From Candidatus Scybalocola faecigallinarum (GTDB lineage Bacteria > Bacillota > Clostridia > Lachnospirales > Lachnospiraceae), in assembly GCA_018711005.1 (NCBI GenBank), contig DVIT01000025.1:1-63696 (forward strand): a DNA stretch of 63,696 bases, given 5' to 3'. This document shows, in pieces, positions 1-8,162 of this stretch; position 1 is the first letter of the stretch; the number at the start of each line of letters is the position of its first letter. Under the pieces are notes generated by a model. The model saw nothing but the letters and a program-made list of their open reading frames with translations. It had not been told where the DNA came from and did no database searches. Made by a program: the position numbers and the translations under genes.

Positions 1-8
1 TACTTCAT
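1..8 (-). CDS. start of probable IS21 transposase gene (istA), truncated by window edge
   Basis: Only ATG and the following five bases are inside the window. The start is supported by GGAGGT at 20-15, six bases upstream. The assignment to istA is inferred from its position behind the IS21-like end and cannot be checked from two codons. Confidence 0.35.
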
Positions 9-131
9 TTACAAACCTCCTGTCCACGGGATGCTGTTGCCTGTTCATGGATGATATTTCTCTGTACATAGATTATATCATCGTGTCCAGTTTTTGCACC
101 CCTGTGTCCAGTTTTAGTTTACCACTTCAAA

Positions 132-178
132 TTGCCCCACCTTAGTACTCTGCTTTATCGGTTACTAAGGTGGGGCAA
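132..178. repeat. 16-bp perfect inverted repeat inside the IS end
   Basis: TTGCCCCACCTTAGTA (132-147) is matched by its reverse complement at 163-178 with a 15-base spacer. It is probably a transposase-binding or transcription-blocking hairpin of the insertion sequence. A TTG within it opens a frame that reads into the ferredoxin remnant, but this is an accident of the junction. Confidence 0.75.
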
Positions 179-220
179 AATTCAACGAAAAAGTGGGTCA
201 ATTTTACTTGACAATCAACA

Positions 221-854
221 TTCCCCAATAAGCACTCAAAGACCATGGGTTATCGTAACGCCCACCTATGCCTGGAGGATTCCCCGTTTTTTAGAAAAAT
301 GGCTGGAAAGGACGCCATTATCCGGGAATAAGGATATTTACTTTGTAATGACATGCGGTGAAAATATTGGAAATGCAGGAAAATATCTGAAAAAATTCTG
401 TGATAAAAAAGGTATGAATTACCGGGGGTGTTTTGAAATCGTTATGCCGGAAAATTATATTGCCCTATTTAAAACTCCGGATCAGAATACAGGGATAAAA
501 ATTATTGAAAAAGCTCAAAAGCCTCTCCGGCAGGCCGCCCGCATGATCAAGGAGGGAAAGCCGTTCCCCTCCTCTCCTGTTTCCGTAACGGGACGTCTGT
601 GCAGCGGTATTGTCAACGACTTTTTCTATCCGTTTATGGTACATGCAAAGAAATTTTATGCCACAGATGCCTGCATTTCCTGCGGGAAATGTGTAAAGGT
701 CTGTCCCATGAAAAATGTCCGTCTTGAAAATCAAAGACCGGTGTGGGGTAGCCGCTGCACCCACTGTATGGCCTGTATCTGCCGCTGCCCCAAAGAAGCC
801 ATTGAATATGGAAAGCACAGCCGCGGTCTGCCAAGATACACCTGTCCTAAATAA
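221..854 (+). pseudogene. EFR1-family ferredoxin/flavodoxin protein, 5'-truncated by an IS
   Basis: The readable part has the second half of a flavodoxin-like domain (VIVTPTYAWRIP, FVMTCGENIGNAG) and then two 4Fe-4S cluster motifs, CISCGKCVKVCP and CTHCMACICRCP, the order of EFR1 proteins that move electrons between flavin and iron-sulfur centres. Family members start with an FSGTGN-type flavin-phosphate loop about 35-40 residues before the PTYAWR segment. That loop is missing, and the sequence upstream of 221 is IS DNA. The open frame continues back to a TTG at 132 only by chance. The cluster-binding half is intact, but the protein should not bind FMN normally. The 5' part probably lies beyond the other IS end, left of the window. 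Confidence 0.8.
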
Positions 855-868
855 TAGGATCAAAATGG

Positions 869-2266
869 TCAAATAACCTGGAATGTTTTCCATTTGCCCT
901 GTTTGAAACGCCACAAAAAGATGATCCCGCGGACAGTCCAGTCCAGGCACATGGCAAAGGCAATGCCTATAACCCCCAGATTGAATGTGATGCCAAACAG
1001 CACCGAAAAGATCAGTCGGACGCCGATGGTAGTTACAAGAGAAACAATGGTAGTAAATTTCACATCCCCGGCAGCACGCAAGCCTTTGCCTAAAGGATCG
1101 GCAAAAGGAAAGACAACGGCATTGGCCACGTTGTGGATCAATACCAGCAGGATTACCAAATGCTTTGTCTCATCCGCCAACGCGTAAAACTGCATTAATA
1201 TGGGAACTGCTACAAAAACCAGCCCATTCCACAAAACAGCAAATATGAAGGAAATCTTCATTAACTTTTTAAAGTAATACTCTGCCGCTTCCGTGTCTCC
1301 AGCTCCCATACACTGTCCGATCACTGTGATAAATGCAGGCCCCATAGCCACGCAGACTAAGGCGGCCACGCTCCATATGCTTTGGGCAACGCCATTGGCT
1401 GCAATCTGATATGTGCCAAATAATGCCACAACGCTGCTCAAGGCAACCTTTACCAGCTGGAAAATCCCGCTTTCTACCCCATTAGGGACAGCGATGCGCA
1501 AAATACGTTTTTGCAGCGATCCGTTAAGGCGGAAGATCCACTGCTTAATGTAGGTCACCGGATTTTTCTTTGAAAAGCACAGCACAGTAATAACAACTGC
1601 AGAAAATGTCCGTGAGATCAGGGACGGCCATGCCACACCGGCCACACCGGCATGAAATACAAAAACGCCGAGACAATTTCCTGCCACATTAATTAGATTG
1701 GCAATAATGGAAATGTACATAGTCGTTTTTGTATTTCCGAAGCTGCGGTAAAGGGCCGCCCCTGCATTATAAATGGCCAGCGCCGGATAGGAATAAGCGG
1801 AAATCCGCAAATATGTAACGCAGGCATCCATTACAGAATCTTCCACGCGGCCAAACATAAATCGCATTAAAGGTTCATTAGCGGCTAAAATAACCACTGC
1901 GGCTGCGACTGAAAACAAAACGGACGCAGTCAAAAGCTGGCTGGCAGCTTCGCCGGCATGATCCTTTTCCTTTCTTCCAATGTACTGGCTGATCACCACA
2001 GCGCCGCCGGATGCCAGCGCAGTAAACAAGTTAATAAAGATCGTATTAAATGAATTGACCAGCGAAACGCCGGATACAGCGGCTTCGCTGACAAACCCCA
2101 CCACAAACACATCTGCAATGCCCACAAGAGCGAGCAAAAGCTGTTCCAGGAACAAAGGAATGATCAGCTTTTTCAGATCAGCATTCGTAAACATTTCCTT
2201 CTTTCCGGCATTCCCCTTATTAGGGGTAATTTTTTTACTTAAGGTCATTTCTTTGTTTAATGACAT
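869..2266 (-). CDS. MATE family multidrug/cation efflux transporter
   Basis: The product is a 465-residue membrane protein with about 12 hydrophobic segments after a basic N-terminal tail. Features of the MATE family include PLFLEQLLLALVGIADV in helix 1 and the internally repeated two-bundle layout. MATE pumps export cationic drugs and metabolites in exchange for Na+ or H+. The ATG at 2266 has AAAGGAGGG about ten bases upstream. It converges with the ferredoxin remnant and stands alone. The upstream gap holds TTGTAC and GTACAA half-sites ten bases apart (about 2375-2396), a possible operator. The substrate cannot be deduced. A second, broken MATE gene lies at 39.4-40.3 kb. Confidence 0.92.
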   Translation of the reverse strand: MSLNKEMTLSKKITPNKGNAGKKEMFTNADLKKLIIPLFLEQLLLALVGIADVFVVGFVSEAAVSGVSLVNSFNTIFINLFTALASGGAVVISQYIGRKEKDHAGEAASQLLTASVLFSVAAAVVILAANEPLMRFMFGRVEDSVMDACVTYLRISAYSYPALAIYNAGAALYRSFGNTKTTMYISIIANLINVAGNCLGVFVFHAGVAGVAWPSLISRTFSAVVITVLCFSKKNPVTYIKQWIFRLNGSLQKRILRIAVPNGVESGIFQLVKVALSSVVALFGTYQIAANGVAQSIWSVAALVCVAMGPAFITVIGQCMGAGDTEAAEYYFKKLMKISFIFAVLWNGLVFVAVPILMQFYALADETKHLVILLVLIHNVANAVVFPFADPLGKGLRAAGDVKFTTIVSLVTTIGVRLIFSVLFGITFNLGVIGIAFAMCLDWTVRGIIFLWRFKQGKWKTFQVI

Positions 2267-2452
2267 TTTACAACACGCCCTCCTTTTTCATTATTGTAGC
2301 CTATACAGGATTTGTTGTAAAATGCTTAAATTTTATCTGCTGCCATGCATTTTATGTATGCGTTTCAGGCTATTTGTACGATCCTTTTTGTACAACACAA
2401 CAAACAACAGATCCGATTTTCGTGATCTTTATACCACCTTTCCTGCTGGAGC

Positions 2453-3682
2453 TTATCCCTTGCCTCGGATGTTTTCGCTGTTTTTGTATTCAAGCAATTT
2501 TTCAATTTCTTTTTTCATAAATGCTCCAAGCATAATAGCCTCATCTTTGGTGCTGTCCCAATGATCTGAAACATTTCCTAAATAAGCGTCTTTTGCTATT
2601 TGAAGCAGCGGTGCAAGATCCCCAGGCAGTTTGGACAATACCCACTCTGCGGCTGAATCTTTGGTACTTATCTCTCCAGTTTCCAGGGTATACCACATGC
2701 GCGCTAAAGTCAGCAAGACATTTCTTTCATCTCCTGTAAAATTATGGATCAGTCCGGGAATAGAATCTTGAATGGCTTTTGGAATTTCGGAAAATGGAAT
2801 CTGGGGAATGAGCTTTTCTGCATCGATCCCTTTTAATGTTTTGCTGCATTTTCGAGCCTGCCACAATAAAATTGCAATATCCGGATCGTAACCGGCTTGA
2901 GGAATCTGTCCGGCGATGATCTCATCCCGCAGCCATTCGCCATACATGTATTCACATTTGGGAGGAAAATGCCATGGCGAAAGATCATTTTGATTCATAA
3001 CCGTAATTTCCAACGGTCTTTTTTCAACGCAGCCAACAGAACCGGAAACGGACAGCAGCGTTTTGGTCAGATTTTCCCGTACTGTCATGGACATTTCTTG
3101 ATCTGTAATGATCAATATATCCAGATCGCTGTCGGGACGAAGGCATCCTAATGTAGCAGAACCATACAAATAGATGCCTAATAAATGTTCTGAAAACAGA
3201 TTTTCTGCAATTGAAACCACCTGCTGCAGCTGGTCAGACCCTTTTTCAAGCTTTTTAGCAAAGAAAACATTTTCCTTACTTTCAATAAAGCCATTTTTCT
3301 TATAGAAATGATAGGCCGGCACATGCCGTTCTGTAAGCAGAACAATATATGCGATCCCTCTGGCGATAAGGAGATGCTGGATTTCTGCCATAAATTGAGA
3401 ACCAAGCCCGGCCTGCTGGCTCTGGGGATGAATCCCAAATTCATCGATCCAATACTCTGTGCCTTCATGCCAGTTTATGATCCTGCCCAGAGCCATTCCC
3501 ACAAGCTCTCCATTCTGAAAAGCCCCAAAGGCCAGTGAATTTGGATTACCTGTCAGCTGTGCAACGTATGCATGAAGCTGTTCATCTGTCCAATGGTCGT
3601 TCCACGGCTCTCCGGAGAAAATATCCAGCATAAGTTGTTTAATAGCTTCAATCTGGTCCATATGTAATGTACGTACTTCCAT
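2453..3682 (-). CDS. fusion of GNAT acetyltransferase and ANT(9)/ANT(3'')-like aminoglycoside nucleotidyltransferase
   Basis: Residues 1-145 form a GNAT domain: WIDEFGIHPQSQQAGLGSQF carries the acetyl-CoA-binding Q-x-x-G-x-G signature, followed by YHFYKKNGF. Residues 160-409 match the AadA/ANT(9) type: GS at 174-175 and DLD at 186-188 form the nucleotidyltransferase motif, and the downstream PWHFPPKCEYMYGEWLR and GYDPDIAILLWQAR blocks are characteristic of streptomycin/spectinomycin adenylyltransferases. Both domains look intact. Fusing two modifying domains recalls known bifunctional aminoglycoside enzymes, but this order and pair is not one I recognise as described. The gene follows ogt by two bases and is probably cotranscribed with it. 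Resistance activity is an inference; either domain could act on another substrate. Confidence 0.85.
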   Translation of the reverse strand: MEVRTLHMDQIEAIKQLMLDIFSGEPWNDHWTDEQLHAYVAQLTGNPNSLAFGAFQNGELVGMALGRIINWHEGTEYWIDEFGIHPQSQQAGLGSQFMAEIQHLLIARGIAYIVLLTERHVPAYHFYKKNGFIESKENVFFAKKLEKGSDQLQQVVSIAENLFSEHLLGIYLYGSATLGCLRPDSDLDILIITDQEMSMTVRENLTKTLLSVSGSVGCVEKRPLEITVMNQNDLSPWHFPPKCEYMYGEWLRDEIIAGQIPQAGYDPDIAILLWQARKCSKTLKGIDAEKLIPQIPFSEIPKAIQDSIPGLIHNFTGDERNVLLTLARMWYTLETGEISTKDSAAEWVLSKLPGDLAPLLQIAKDAYLGNVSDHWDSTKDEAIMLGAFMKKEIEKLLEYKNSENIRGKG

Positions 3683-3684
3683 TT

Positions 3685-4218
3685 TTACAATGCCGTCCCT
3701 TCTTTTGGTATAAAAAATGCCGACATATCCGCTTTTTCTAAGGTCAGCAGTTTTATTTTCTTCTGGATCCCTCCGGCATATCCGGTCAGACTGCCGTTAG
3801 CTCCCACCACCCGGTGGCATGGGACAATAATGGAGATTTCATTATGGCCTACTGCGCCGCCCACGGCCTGGGCTGACATATGATCCAGACCTTTCTTTTT
3901 CGCCAGCTGCTTTGCAATAGCGCCATACGTTGTCGTTTGTCCATAAGGGATCGTACAAAGGATTCCCCACACTTCATTTTGAAAATCACTCCCCGTAAAA
4001 TGAAGGGGAATGGGAATGTCCGGATCCTTTCCCGAAAAATATATATCCAGCCACTGCTTCGCCTGTTTCAGCACGGGTATTTCCTTTTCCTCATGGACCT
4101 TATCCAGATGCAGGGCAAAGTATTTCTGCCCCTCAAACCACAGTCCGGTCAAACCTACATCATCTGCAGCTAATAATATTTTTCCTAAGGGGGAATCATA
4201 ATGATTGATGTATTGCAT
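3685..4218 (-). CDS. ogt: methylated-DNA--[protein]-cysteine S-methyltransferase
   Basis: The 177-residue protein has the suicide-transfer motif IIVPCHRVV, whose Cys accepts the alkyl group from O6-alkylguanine, and the DNA-binding helix GTIPYGQTTTYGAIA-like segment before it (IPYGQTTTYGAIAKQLA). TGYAGGIQKK near the end is the usual family segment. An N-terminal ribonuclease-like domain starts MQYINHYDSPLG. Length is normal for Ogt rather than the larger Ada. It is first in a pair with the acetyltransferase/nucleotidyltransferase fusion, with two bases between them. It repairs DNA alkylation damage in the cytoplasm, one turnover per molecule. Confidence 0.93.
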   Translation of the reverse strand: MQYINHYDSPLGKILLAADDVGLTGLWFEGQKYFALHLDKVHEEKEIPVLKQAKQWLDIYFSGKDPDIPIPLHFTGSDFQNEVWGILCTIPYGQTTTYGAIAKQLAKKKGLDHMSAQAVGGAVGHNEISIIVPCHRVVGANGSLTGYAGGIQKKIKLLTLEKADMSAFFIPKEGTAL

Positions 4219-4266
4219 AAAATACCTCCATTTATAGGCATGATATAAAACTCTATATAGTATTAT

Positions 4267-5025
4267 TTATTTTTGAACAACAAGCAAATATCGATGGATT
4301 GTACCTTTTAATCTGCCTTTAACATTAATGATTTTCTCCATTTCCAGCAATTTATCAAAACATTTATCAACACAAAAGCCAGGAAATTCCCATTCAATAA
4401 TATGTGCAAACCAGACAAAGGCACCTATGTCATAAAACCATATGGGGCGATAAGCCTCTTGGGCATGTAGAATATGAAAACCCGACCGTTCAAAAATCAG
4501 ACGCTGTTCTGTCATATTCATATGTGGGAAAGTTTTCTTTGTTCCAGGCAAGACCATTTCCATCAAATCCCTGTCATTATCTTCTCCTACTTGTTGAGTA
4601 ATAAAAAACCCGCCTTTCTTGAGCATACGAAAAATTTCTTTTGGGTCAAAACTTCCATGCCTATTGATAATCATATCAAAAGATGCATCTGGAAATGGTA
4701 CTTTTGAAGGGTCAGAACATTCTTTAAAATCAATTCCCAGCGGCAACAATTTTTCTTCGCATAGTTTTACATTTGGTGGATAACCTTCGGTAGCAGATGT
4801 TTTATTAAAAGGATGTTTCAATGATAATAGAAACTCCCCTCCGCCAGTATCATAATCCAAAATATTAAAGTGATTTTTTAAATATTGTTTAATAATTTTT
4901 CCGTAATCCCACGGTAAATCATTGTCTGATTGAAAACGTCCCCTTATATGAGAAAAATCCCACCCATGGATATGTGCCTTTTCTTCCTCTTGTTTCCAGA
5001 TTTTTTTCAAGAACTCATTATTCAT
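4267..5025 (-). CDS. class I SAM-dependent methyltransferase
   Basis: The protein has a Rossmann-type methyltransferase core: ILDYDTGGGEFLL is motif I for S-adenosylmethionine, VPFPDASFDMIINRHGSF covers motifs II-III, and MLKKGGFFITQQVG is the following strand. The substrate is unknown; family members of this form act on small molecules or nucleic acids. I prefer the ATG at 5025 (protein begins MNNEFLKKIW) to the in-frame ATG at 5043 because AAAGGAAAG precedes it at the right distance. A large imperfect hairpin lies directly upstream. Confidence 0.8.
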   Translation of the reverse strand: MNNEFLKKIWKQEEEKAHIHGWDFSHIRGRFQSDNDLPWDYGKIIKQYLKNHFNILDYDTGGGEFLLSLKHPFNKTSATEGYPPNVKLCEEKLLPLGIDFKECSDPSKVPFPDASFDMIINRHGSFDPKEIFRMLKKGGFFITQQVGEDNDRDLMEMVLPGTKKTFPHMNMTEQRLIFERSGFHILHAQEAYRPIWFYDIGAFVWFAHIIEWEFPGFCVDKCFDKLLEMEKIINVKGRLKGTIHRYLLVVQK

Positions 5026-5063
5026 AAACTGCTTTCCTTTCAATATAAATTTCTTTTTTGACA

Positions 5064-5131
5064 GGTGCAGTTTCTGACAACATAAATGCTTTTCCTCGAT
5101 ACAGTCTGTTGTCAGCTTTTAAAACTGCACC
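5064..5131. repeat. long imperfect inverted repeat between genes
   Basis: GGTGCAGTTT plus CTGACAACA (5064-5082) is repeated in inverted order at 5107-5131, where six extra bases separate the two blocks. Loop is about 24 bases. No T-run follows on either strand, so it is not an ordinary terminator. It could be an attenuator in the leader of the methyltransferase gene or a remnant of a small mobile repeat. Confidence 0.6.
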
Positions 5132-5182
5132 GAGTTGTTAATTCGTTCCATCACGCTATACTCCCTATATCCTTAATCATTA

Positions 5183-5678
5183 TTACCAACCTCCATCTTC
5201 CATTTTCCAGGGCTGGATTTTAAGACATTGATCATCGTTGAATATGAATTTAACAATCCAGGGCATTAAGCCACGTATTTTTTCATAGGCCTCGTAACCA
5301 AACGAAGGATTATAAAAGTTAATTATGGTACTTAATGCTGTATCATGTGTTCCAATAACAATATTTTTTCCATTGAAAATCTGCCCACTGAGCCTTGCAA
5401 AAAGCATCGAAATCGTCAATCCATTTGGTATCTACTTTTCGCTCTCTGAAATCCTGAACAATTTGAATAGGTAAGCCTTTAGTTTTTGCCAAGTCATCAA
5501 CTGTATCCACCGCTCTCTTAAAGGGACTGGACAAGACTGCATGGATGTGCTTATCGCAAAAAAAATCCGTAACTCTTTTCTTGTCAATCTGGCCTTTATC
5601 GGATAGAGGTCTGGACATGTCATCGTGATTTTCATATTCCGGTTGGGCATGTCTGACAAAATATATGGTGGTTATCAT
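5183..5678 (-). pseudogene. histidine phosphatase family protein, frameshifted with internal deletion
   Basis: The 5' part (start ATG 5678, site GGAGGGGAG) has YFVRHAQPEYENHDD with the RH catalytic pair and the VLSSPFKRAVDT segment of phosphoglycerate-mutase-like phosphatases. Around 5370-5400 the frame is lost; the other frame continues with GKNIVIGTHDTALSTIINFY, the second catalytic His region, and MPWIVKFIFND. Roughly 25 residues expected between the two parts are absent, so a deletion caused the shift. The product would lack the second active-site histidine. The family dephosphorylates sugar phosphates or nucleotides. Confidence 0.85.
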
Positions 5679-5705
5679 GTTCTTTCTCCCCTCCATTCCC
5701 GGCAA

Positions 5706-5970
5706 TCAACTAATCTGGCTGATCCGCACAGCATCCCATGTTTCGGCATCCAGATTGTCAGCTGCATAAAAAAGGATCAAATTCATTTAAAATCATTATA
5801 ACCAACCTCCCGTACATCTTTTTCCCATTATACCTTTTACTCACTCTGTTGAGAAGATATTTTTGGCTTTTGTTTAACTAAAAAATGATAAAAAAGGAAC
5901 CTGAACCCATAAGATTGTTCAAGTCCCCTTTATTGATTATTATTTCATATAAAAGCTTTTCGTGAAACAA
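5706..5970 (-). other. gene-poor gap with a degenerate leader and short frame
   Basis: A 26-codon frame (5786-5706) sits behind a ribosome-site-like GGGAGGTTGG about 25 bases upstream. Its peptide (MNLILFYAADNL...) matches nothing I recognise. The same GGAGGTTGGTxATAATGATT leader string recurs near 5188-5203, just past the broken phosphatase, suggesting that debris of a duplicated or deleted gene remains here. No intact gene is supported. Confidence 0.3.
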
Positions 5971-6969
5971 CTAAAGCTGTAATTCAGACTGAATAACAGT
6001 GATCTCCTCCAAAGGAACCTTTGTAGCTTCATGGATTGTCTCTGCGTCCCATTGATTTTTTAACATTTGCGTGATCATCTGGCGTCGGGCGGCTTTTTCA
6101 CCAGATTCATAACCGGCCTGCTTCCCGGATTCATAGCCGGCCTGCTTCCCAGATTCATAGCCGGCCTGTTTCCCGGATTCATAGCTTTCCTGCTGCCACT
6201 CTTTTAATGCTGTCCACATCTTTACTTTCCCCCTTTGACTGTCCGGCGCTGTGTTAAGATCCAGCGCTGTGATACTTTTTACTACATCAAAGACTTCTCT
6301 GTCGATTTCCAAACCGTTATATTTTTTCTGAATTGCTTTTTTATCCTTCTTGTAGATCATCCGGATCAGGTCAAACACTGCCGCTACATCCGGATGAGAA
6401 AACACTCCGGGATGCTCATCAATAACTTGCACTAAGTTAAGACGATAATCATTAAAGCAGTTTAGTAACTCCGGCGGCACTGGTGTCATCATTTCCATTA
6501 AACTGAGCGGACCGTCCCACGGATGCTCTCCGTAGTATATGACCAAAGTAAATACCGGATGCAGTCGGTCGCTTTTAAAAATGCCTGAAAGAAATTCATC
6601 ACGGGTCATTGTCGGCTCTTTCAATTTTCTGTTTTTCCGTTTCAGCGCATTATACTCTTTTGTATAATTCATAAAATCATATCCCATATTGCGCAACGGC
6701 ATAGCATAATGTATATGAGCCTGGTTTTCCAGGCCAAGGATAATAAACTCGGCACCCATATACATCTTTTTTACAACGTCCCGGTTTCTTTTGTAAACAG
6801 TCTTTTTCTCTTTGGATGTGACAACTTCAGACACATCCGAATCTGCCTCTGTCAAAAACTCAGGATTTAAGATCTTTTGACCGTTAAACAGAATCCCGTT
6901 AAACAGATCTGCAAAGCGTTCATTATCTTTCCAAAAGTTTTTCAGTAGCGTATCTTGTTCATGTGACAT
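5971..6969 (-). CDS. Rpn/YhgA-type recombination-promoting nuclease (PD-(D/E)XK family)
   Basis: The 332-residue protein resembles the Rpn family of putative transposase-like nucleases: an N-terminal nuclease region with FIILGLENQAHIHYAMPLR, a HPVFTLVIYYGEHPWDG segment, then helical SITALDLN and a C-terminal helix bundle. Rpn proteins cut DNA and raise recA-independent recombination in E. coli. Residues about 267-298 carry four copies of an eight-residue unit (YESGKQAG), a common low-complexity linker in clostridial members. The gene is complete, with a start at 6969. Its last ~400 bases are repeated as a broken copy at 8.16-8.52 kb. Confidence 0.82.
   Translation of the reverse strand: MSHEQDTLLKNFWKDNERFADLFNGILFNGQKILNPEFLTEADSDVSEVVTSKEKKTVYKRNRDVVKKMYMGAEFIILGLENQAHIHYAMPLRNMGYDFMNYTKEYNALKRKNRKLKEPTMTRDEFLSGIFKSDRLHPVFTLVIYYGEHPWDGPLSLMEMMTPVPPELLNCFNDYRLNLVQVIDEHPGVFSHPDVAAVFDLIRMIYKKDKKAIQKKYNGLEIDREVFDVVKSITALDLNTAPDSQRGKVKMWTALKEWQQESYESGKQAGYESGKQAGYESGKQAGYESGEKAARRQMITQMLKNQWDAETIHEATKVPLEEITVIQSELQL
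6102..6197. repeat. 24-bp tandem repeat, four copies, in the Rpn gene
   Basis: Units at 6102, 6126, 6150 and 6174 each read close to CGGATTCATAGCCGGCCTGC plus four bases. They encode the YESGKQAG repeat. The first three differ by one or two bases, the fourth has diverged. Copy number is likely to vary by slippage; the broken second Rpn copy has about one unit. Confidence 0.85.
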
Positions 6970-7195
6970 TTAATTTCCTCCCTCAGTTCGTCTCTCCAGG
7001 ACCGGAACTAAGGGAGAAGCAAAATCGCGCATATGCATTTTGCTTCCTACGCTAATCATAACACATAATCTTATCAGTGGGAATGGAAAACAGGGAATTT
7101 ATTGTTTTTTAATATCTTTACAATTTAACAATCAGGAAATTTTCATTAATAATACACCACGTATAAAACCATGTAGAAAGATATGTTGACGTTCC

Positions 7196-7510
7196 CTATA
7201 TCTTTTCGGCTTTTTCAAACTCTGAATGTAAAAGAATCTCCTTCCCCAAGTCTCTGGCAAAACGTATTTCTTCGGAAACTGCACTGCCTATATATCCTTG
7301 AATATCCACCACATAAATAGCGTCCGAAATCCTTATTTTTTCATAATGAGCCTGTTCCAATATTTCTTTTTCCTTTGGGGAAAGAGCTTTGTTTTCTACA
7401 TTATAAACACATTGTAAAACATTCGCATGATAATTACATTCCAGGTCAAAAGCTATTTTTTTCATATCATCTGCAAATTTCATGCTGCCGCATATTGTTA
7501 CAGTTTTCAT
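7196..7510 (-). CDS. small nucleoside 2-deoxyribosyltransferase-like protein
   Basis: The 104-residue protein opens with VTICGSMKFADDMKK and has ISDAIYVVDIQGYIGSAVSEEIRFAR, a pattern of the nucleoside 2-deoxyribosyltransferase-like fold (GSMRF-type start, then D-x-G-Y-x-G-x-S-x-x-E). The conserved Asp and Glu are present. These proteins hydrolyse or transfer N-glycosidic bonds of nucleotides, but many small members are uncharacterised. It follows the GNAT gene by six bases and lies between two copies of the Rpn repeat. No strong ribosome site is seen, so coupling to the GNAT gene is likely. Confidence 0.65.
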   Translation of the reverse strand: MKTVTICGSMKFADDMKKIAFDLECNYHANVLQCVYNVENKALSPKEKEILEQAHYEKIRISDAIYVVDIQGYIGSAVSEEIRFARDLGKEILLHSEFEKAEKI

Positions 7511-7516
7511 AAAATG

Positions 7517-8119
7517 TTACACTTCCTTGTCTAAATTTTTTCGCATAATATAGACCCATTCCTCTTTACGAACAGGTTCAAAACCGTATGCCTGATACAA
7601 TTTTAATGGTCCGCGATATTGATAAGAAAACTTTTCGTCAGTAAACGGATAACCCTCTACATAAGAAAAACCTTCCTTTTGAGCATCTTCTAAAACTCTT
7701 TCCATAACAAGCCTTGCTAGTCCTTTTCCTCGCCAATCCGGAGCAATATCAATGCAATATAATATTTTAATCTTACCTTTTACGGGTTCATCTGTGAAAA
7801 AGGCCGGGTTTTTGCAAATGGGATTGTAATCACTTTTATCTCCCGCATTGCACCATCCAATGACCTTTTTACCTTCATAAATCAAATAACCGTTCATAAT
7901 GCCATTTTCAATAAGATCCCTTGCCTTGTTGCGTCGTGTCTCTATATCTGTATATTGATCATTTTCTTCTTTTCCCAAATGGCTTTCAAGACAATAACAA
8001 TAAGACCATTCTTCATGATCAGAAAATGCATCATGATCAAAATAGTTTAAAAAATCATCTGACATATCCGATGTCAATTTTTTTATATGTATTTCCCGAT
8101 TTTTTTCATTCAGGCTCAT
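7517..8119 (-). CDS. GNAT family N-acetyltransferase
   Basis: The central segment ILYCIDIAPDWRGKGLARLVMER holds the acetyl-CoA-binding R-G-x-G-x-A motif on the expected strand-helix turn, followed by VEGYPF and LYQAYGFEPV. Members of this subgroup often have the same YCIDIAP and GYP segments. The substrate is unknown. The ATG at 8119 (MSLNEKNREI) is chosen because GGAGG lies six bases upstream; the in-frame ATG at 8131 is not preceded by one. The gene heads a two-gene unit with the small deoxyribosyltransferase-like gene. Confidence 0.82.
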   Translation of the reverse strand: MSLNEKNREIHIKKLTSDMSDDFLNYFDHDAFSDHEEWSYCYCLESHLGKEENDQYTDIETRRNKARDLIENGIMNGYLIYEGKKVIGWCNAGDKSDYNPICKNPAFFTDEPVKGKIKILYCIDIAPDWRGKGLARLVMERVLEDAQKEGFSYVEGYPFTDEKFSYQYRGPLKLYQAYGFEPVRKEEWVYIMRKNLDKEV

Positions 8120-8162
8120 AATTTCCTCCAATCTTTTGTAACCATAGCTTTTCGTGAAACAA

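Larger units (their letters stand above)
1..220 (-). mobile_element. IS21-family insertion sequence, terminal part (element runs off the left edge)
   Basis: Read on the minus strand, the segment begins TGTTGATTGTCAAG at 220 and ends with a good ribosome site (GGAGGT, 20-15) and an ATG at 8-6, the layout of an IS21 end followed by istA. It holds repeated blocks typical of IS21 termini: AAAACTGGACAC occurs twice (about 81-93 and 108-119), and a 16-bp inverted repeat lies at 132-178. At 221 the sequence switches abruptly to the middle of an EFR1 ferredoxin gene, which fixes the element border at or very near 220. The transposase genes lie outside the window, so the family call rests on end structure only. 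Confidence 0.6.

Noticed and set aside
132-220. N-terminal extension of the ferredoxin protein starting at TTG
   Set aside because: This DNA is IS end sequence; the frame is open by chance.
465-950. 161-codon minus-strand frame opposite the ferredoxin remnant
   Set aside because: It is antisense to iron-sulfur motifs that fit a known family; no ribosome site and unlikely composition.
2375-2396. TTGTAC/GTACAA half-sites as a firm operator of the MATE gene
   Set aside because: Only six bases per arm with a ten-base AT-rich spacer, too weak to call a feature alone.
6102-6197. Possible CRISPR-like repeat array
   Set aside because: The 24-bp units are directly adjacent without spacers and encode an in-frame peptide repeat.
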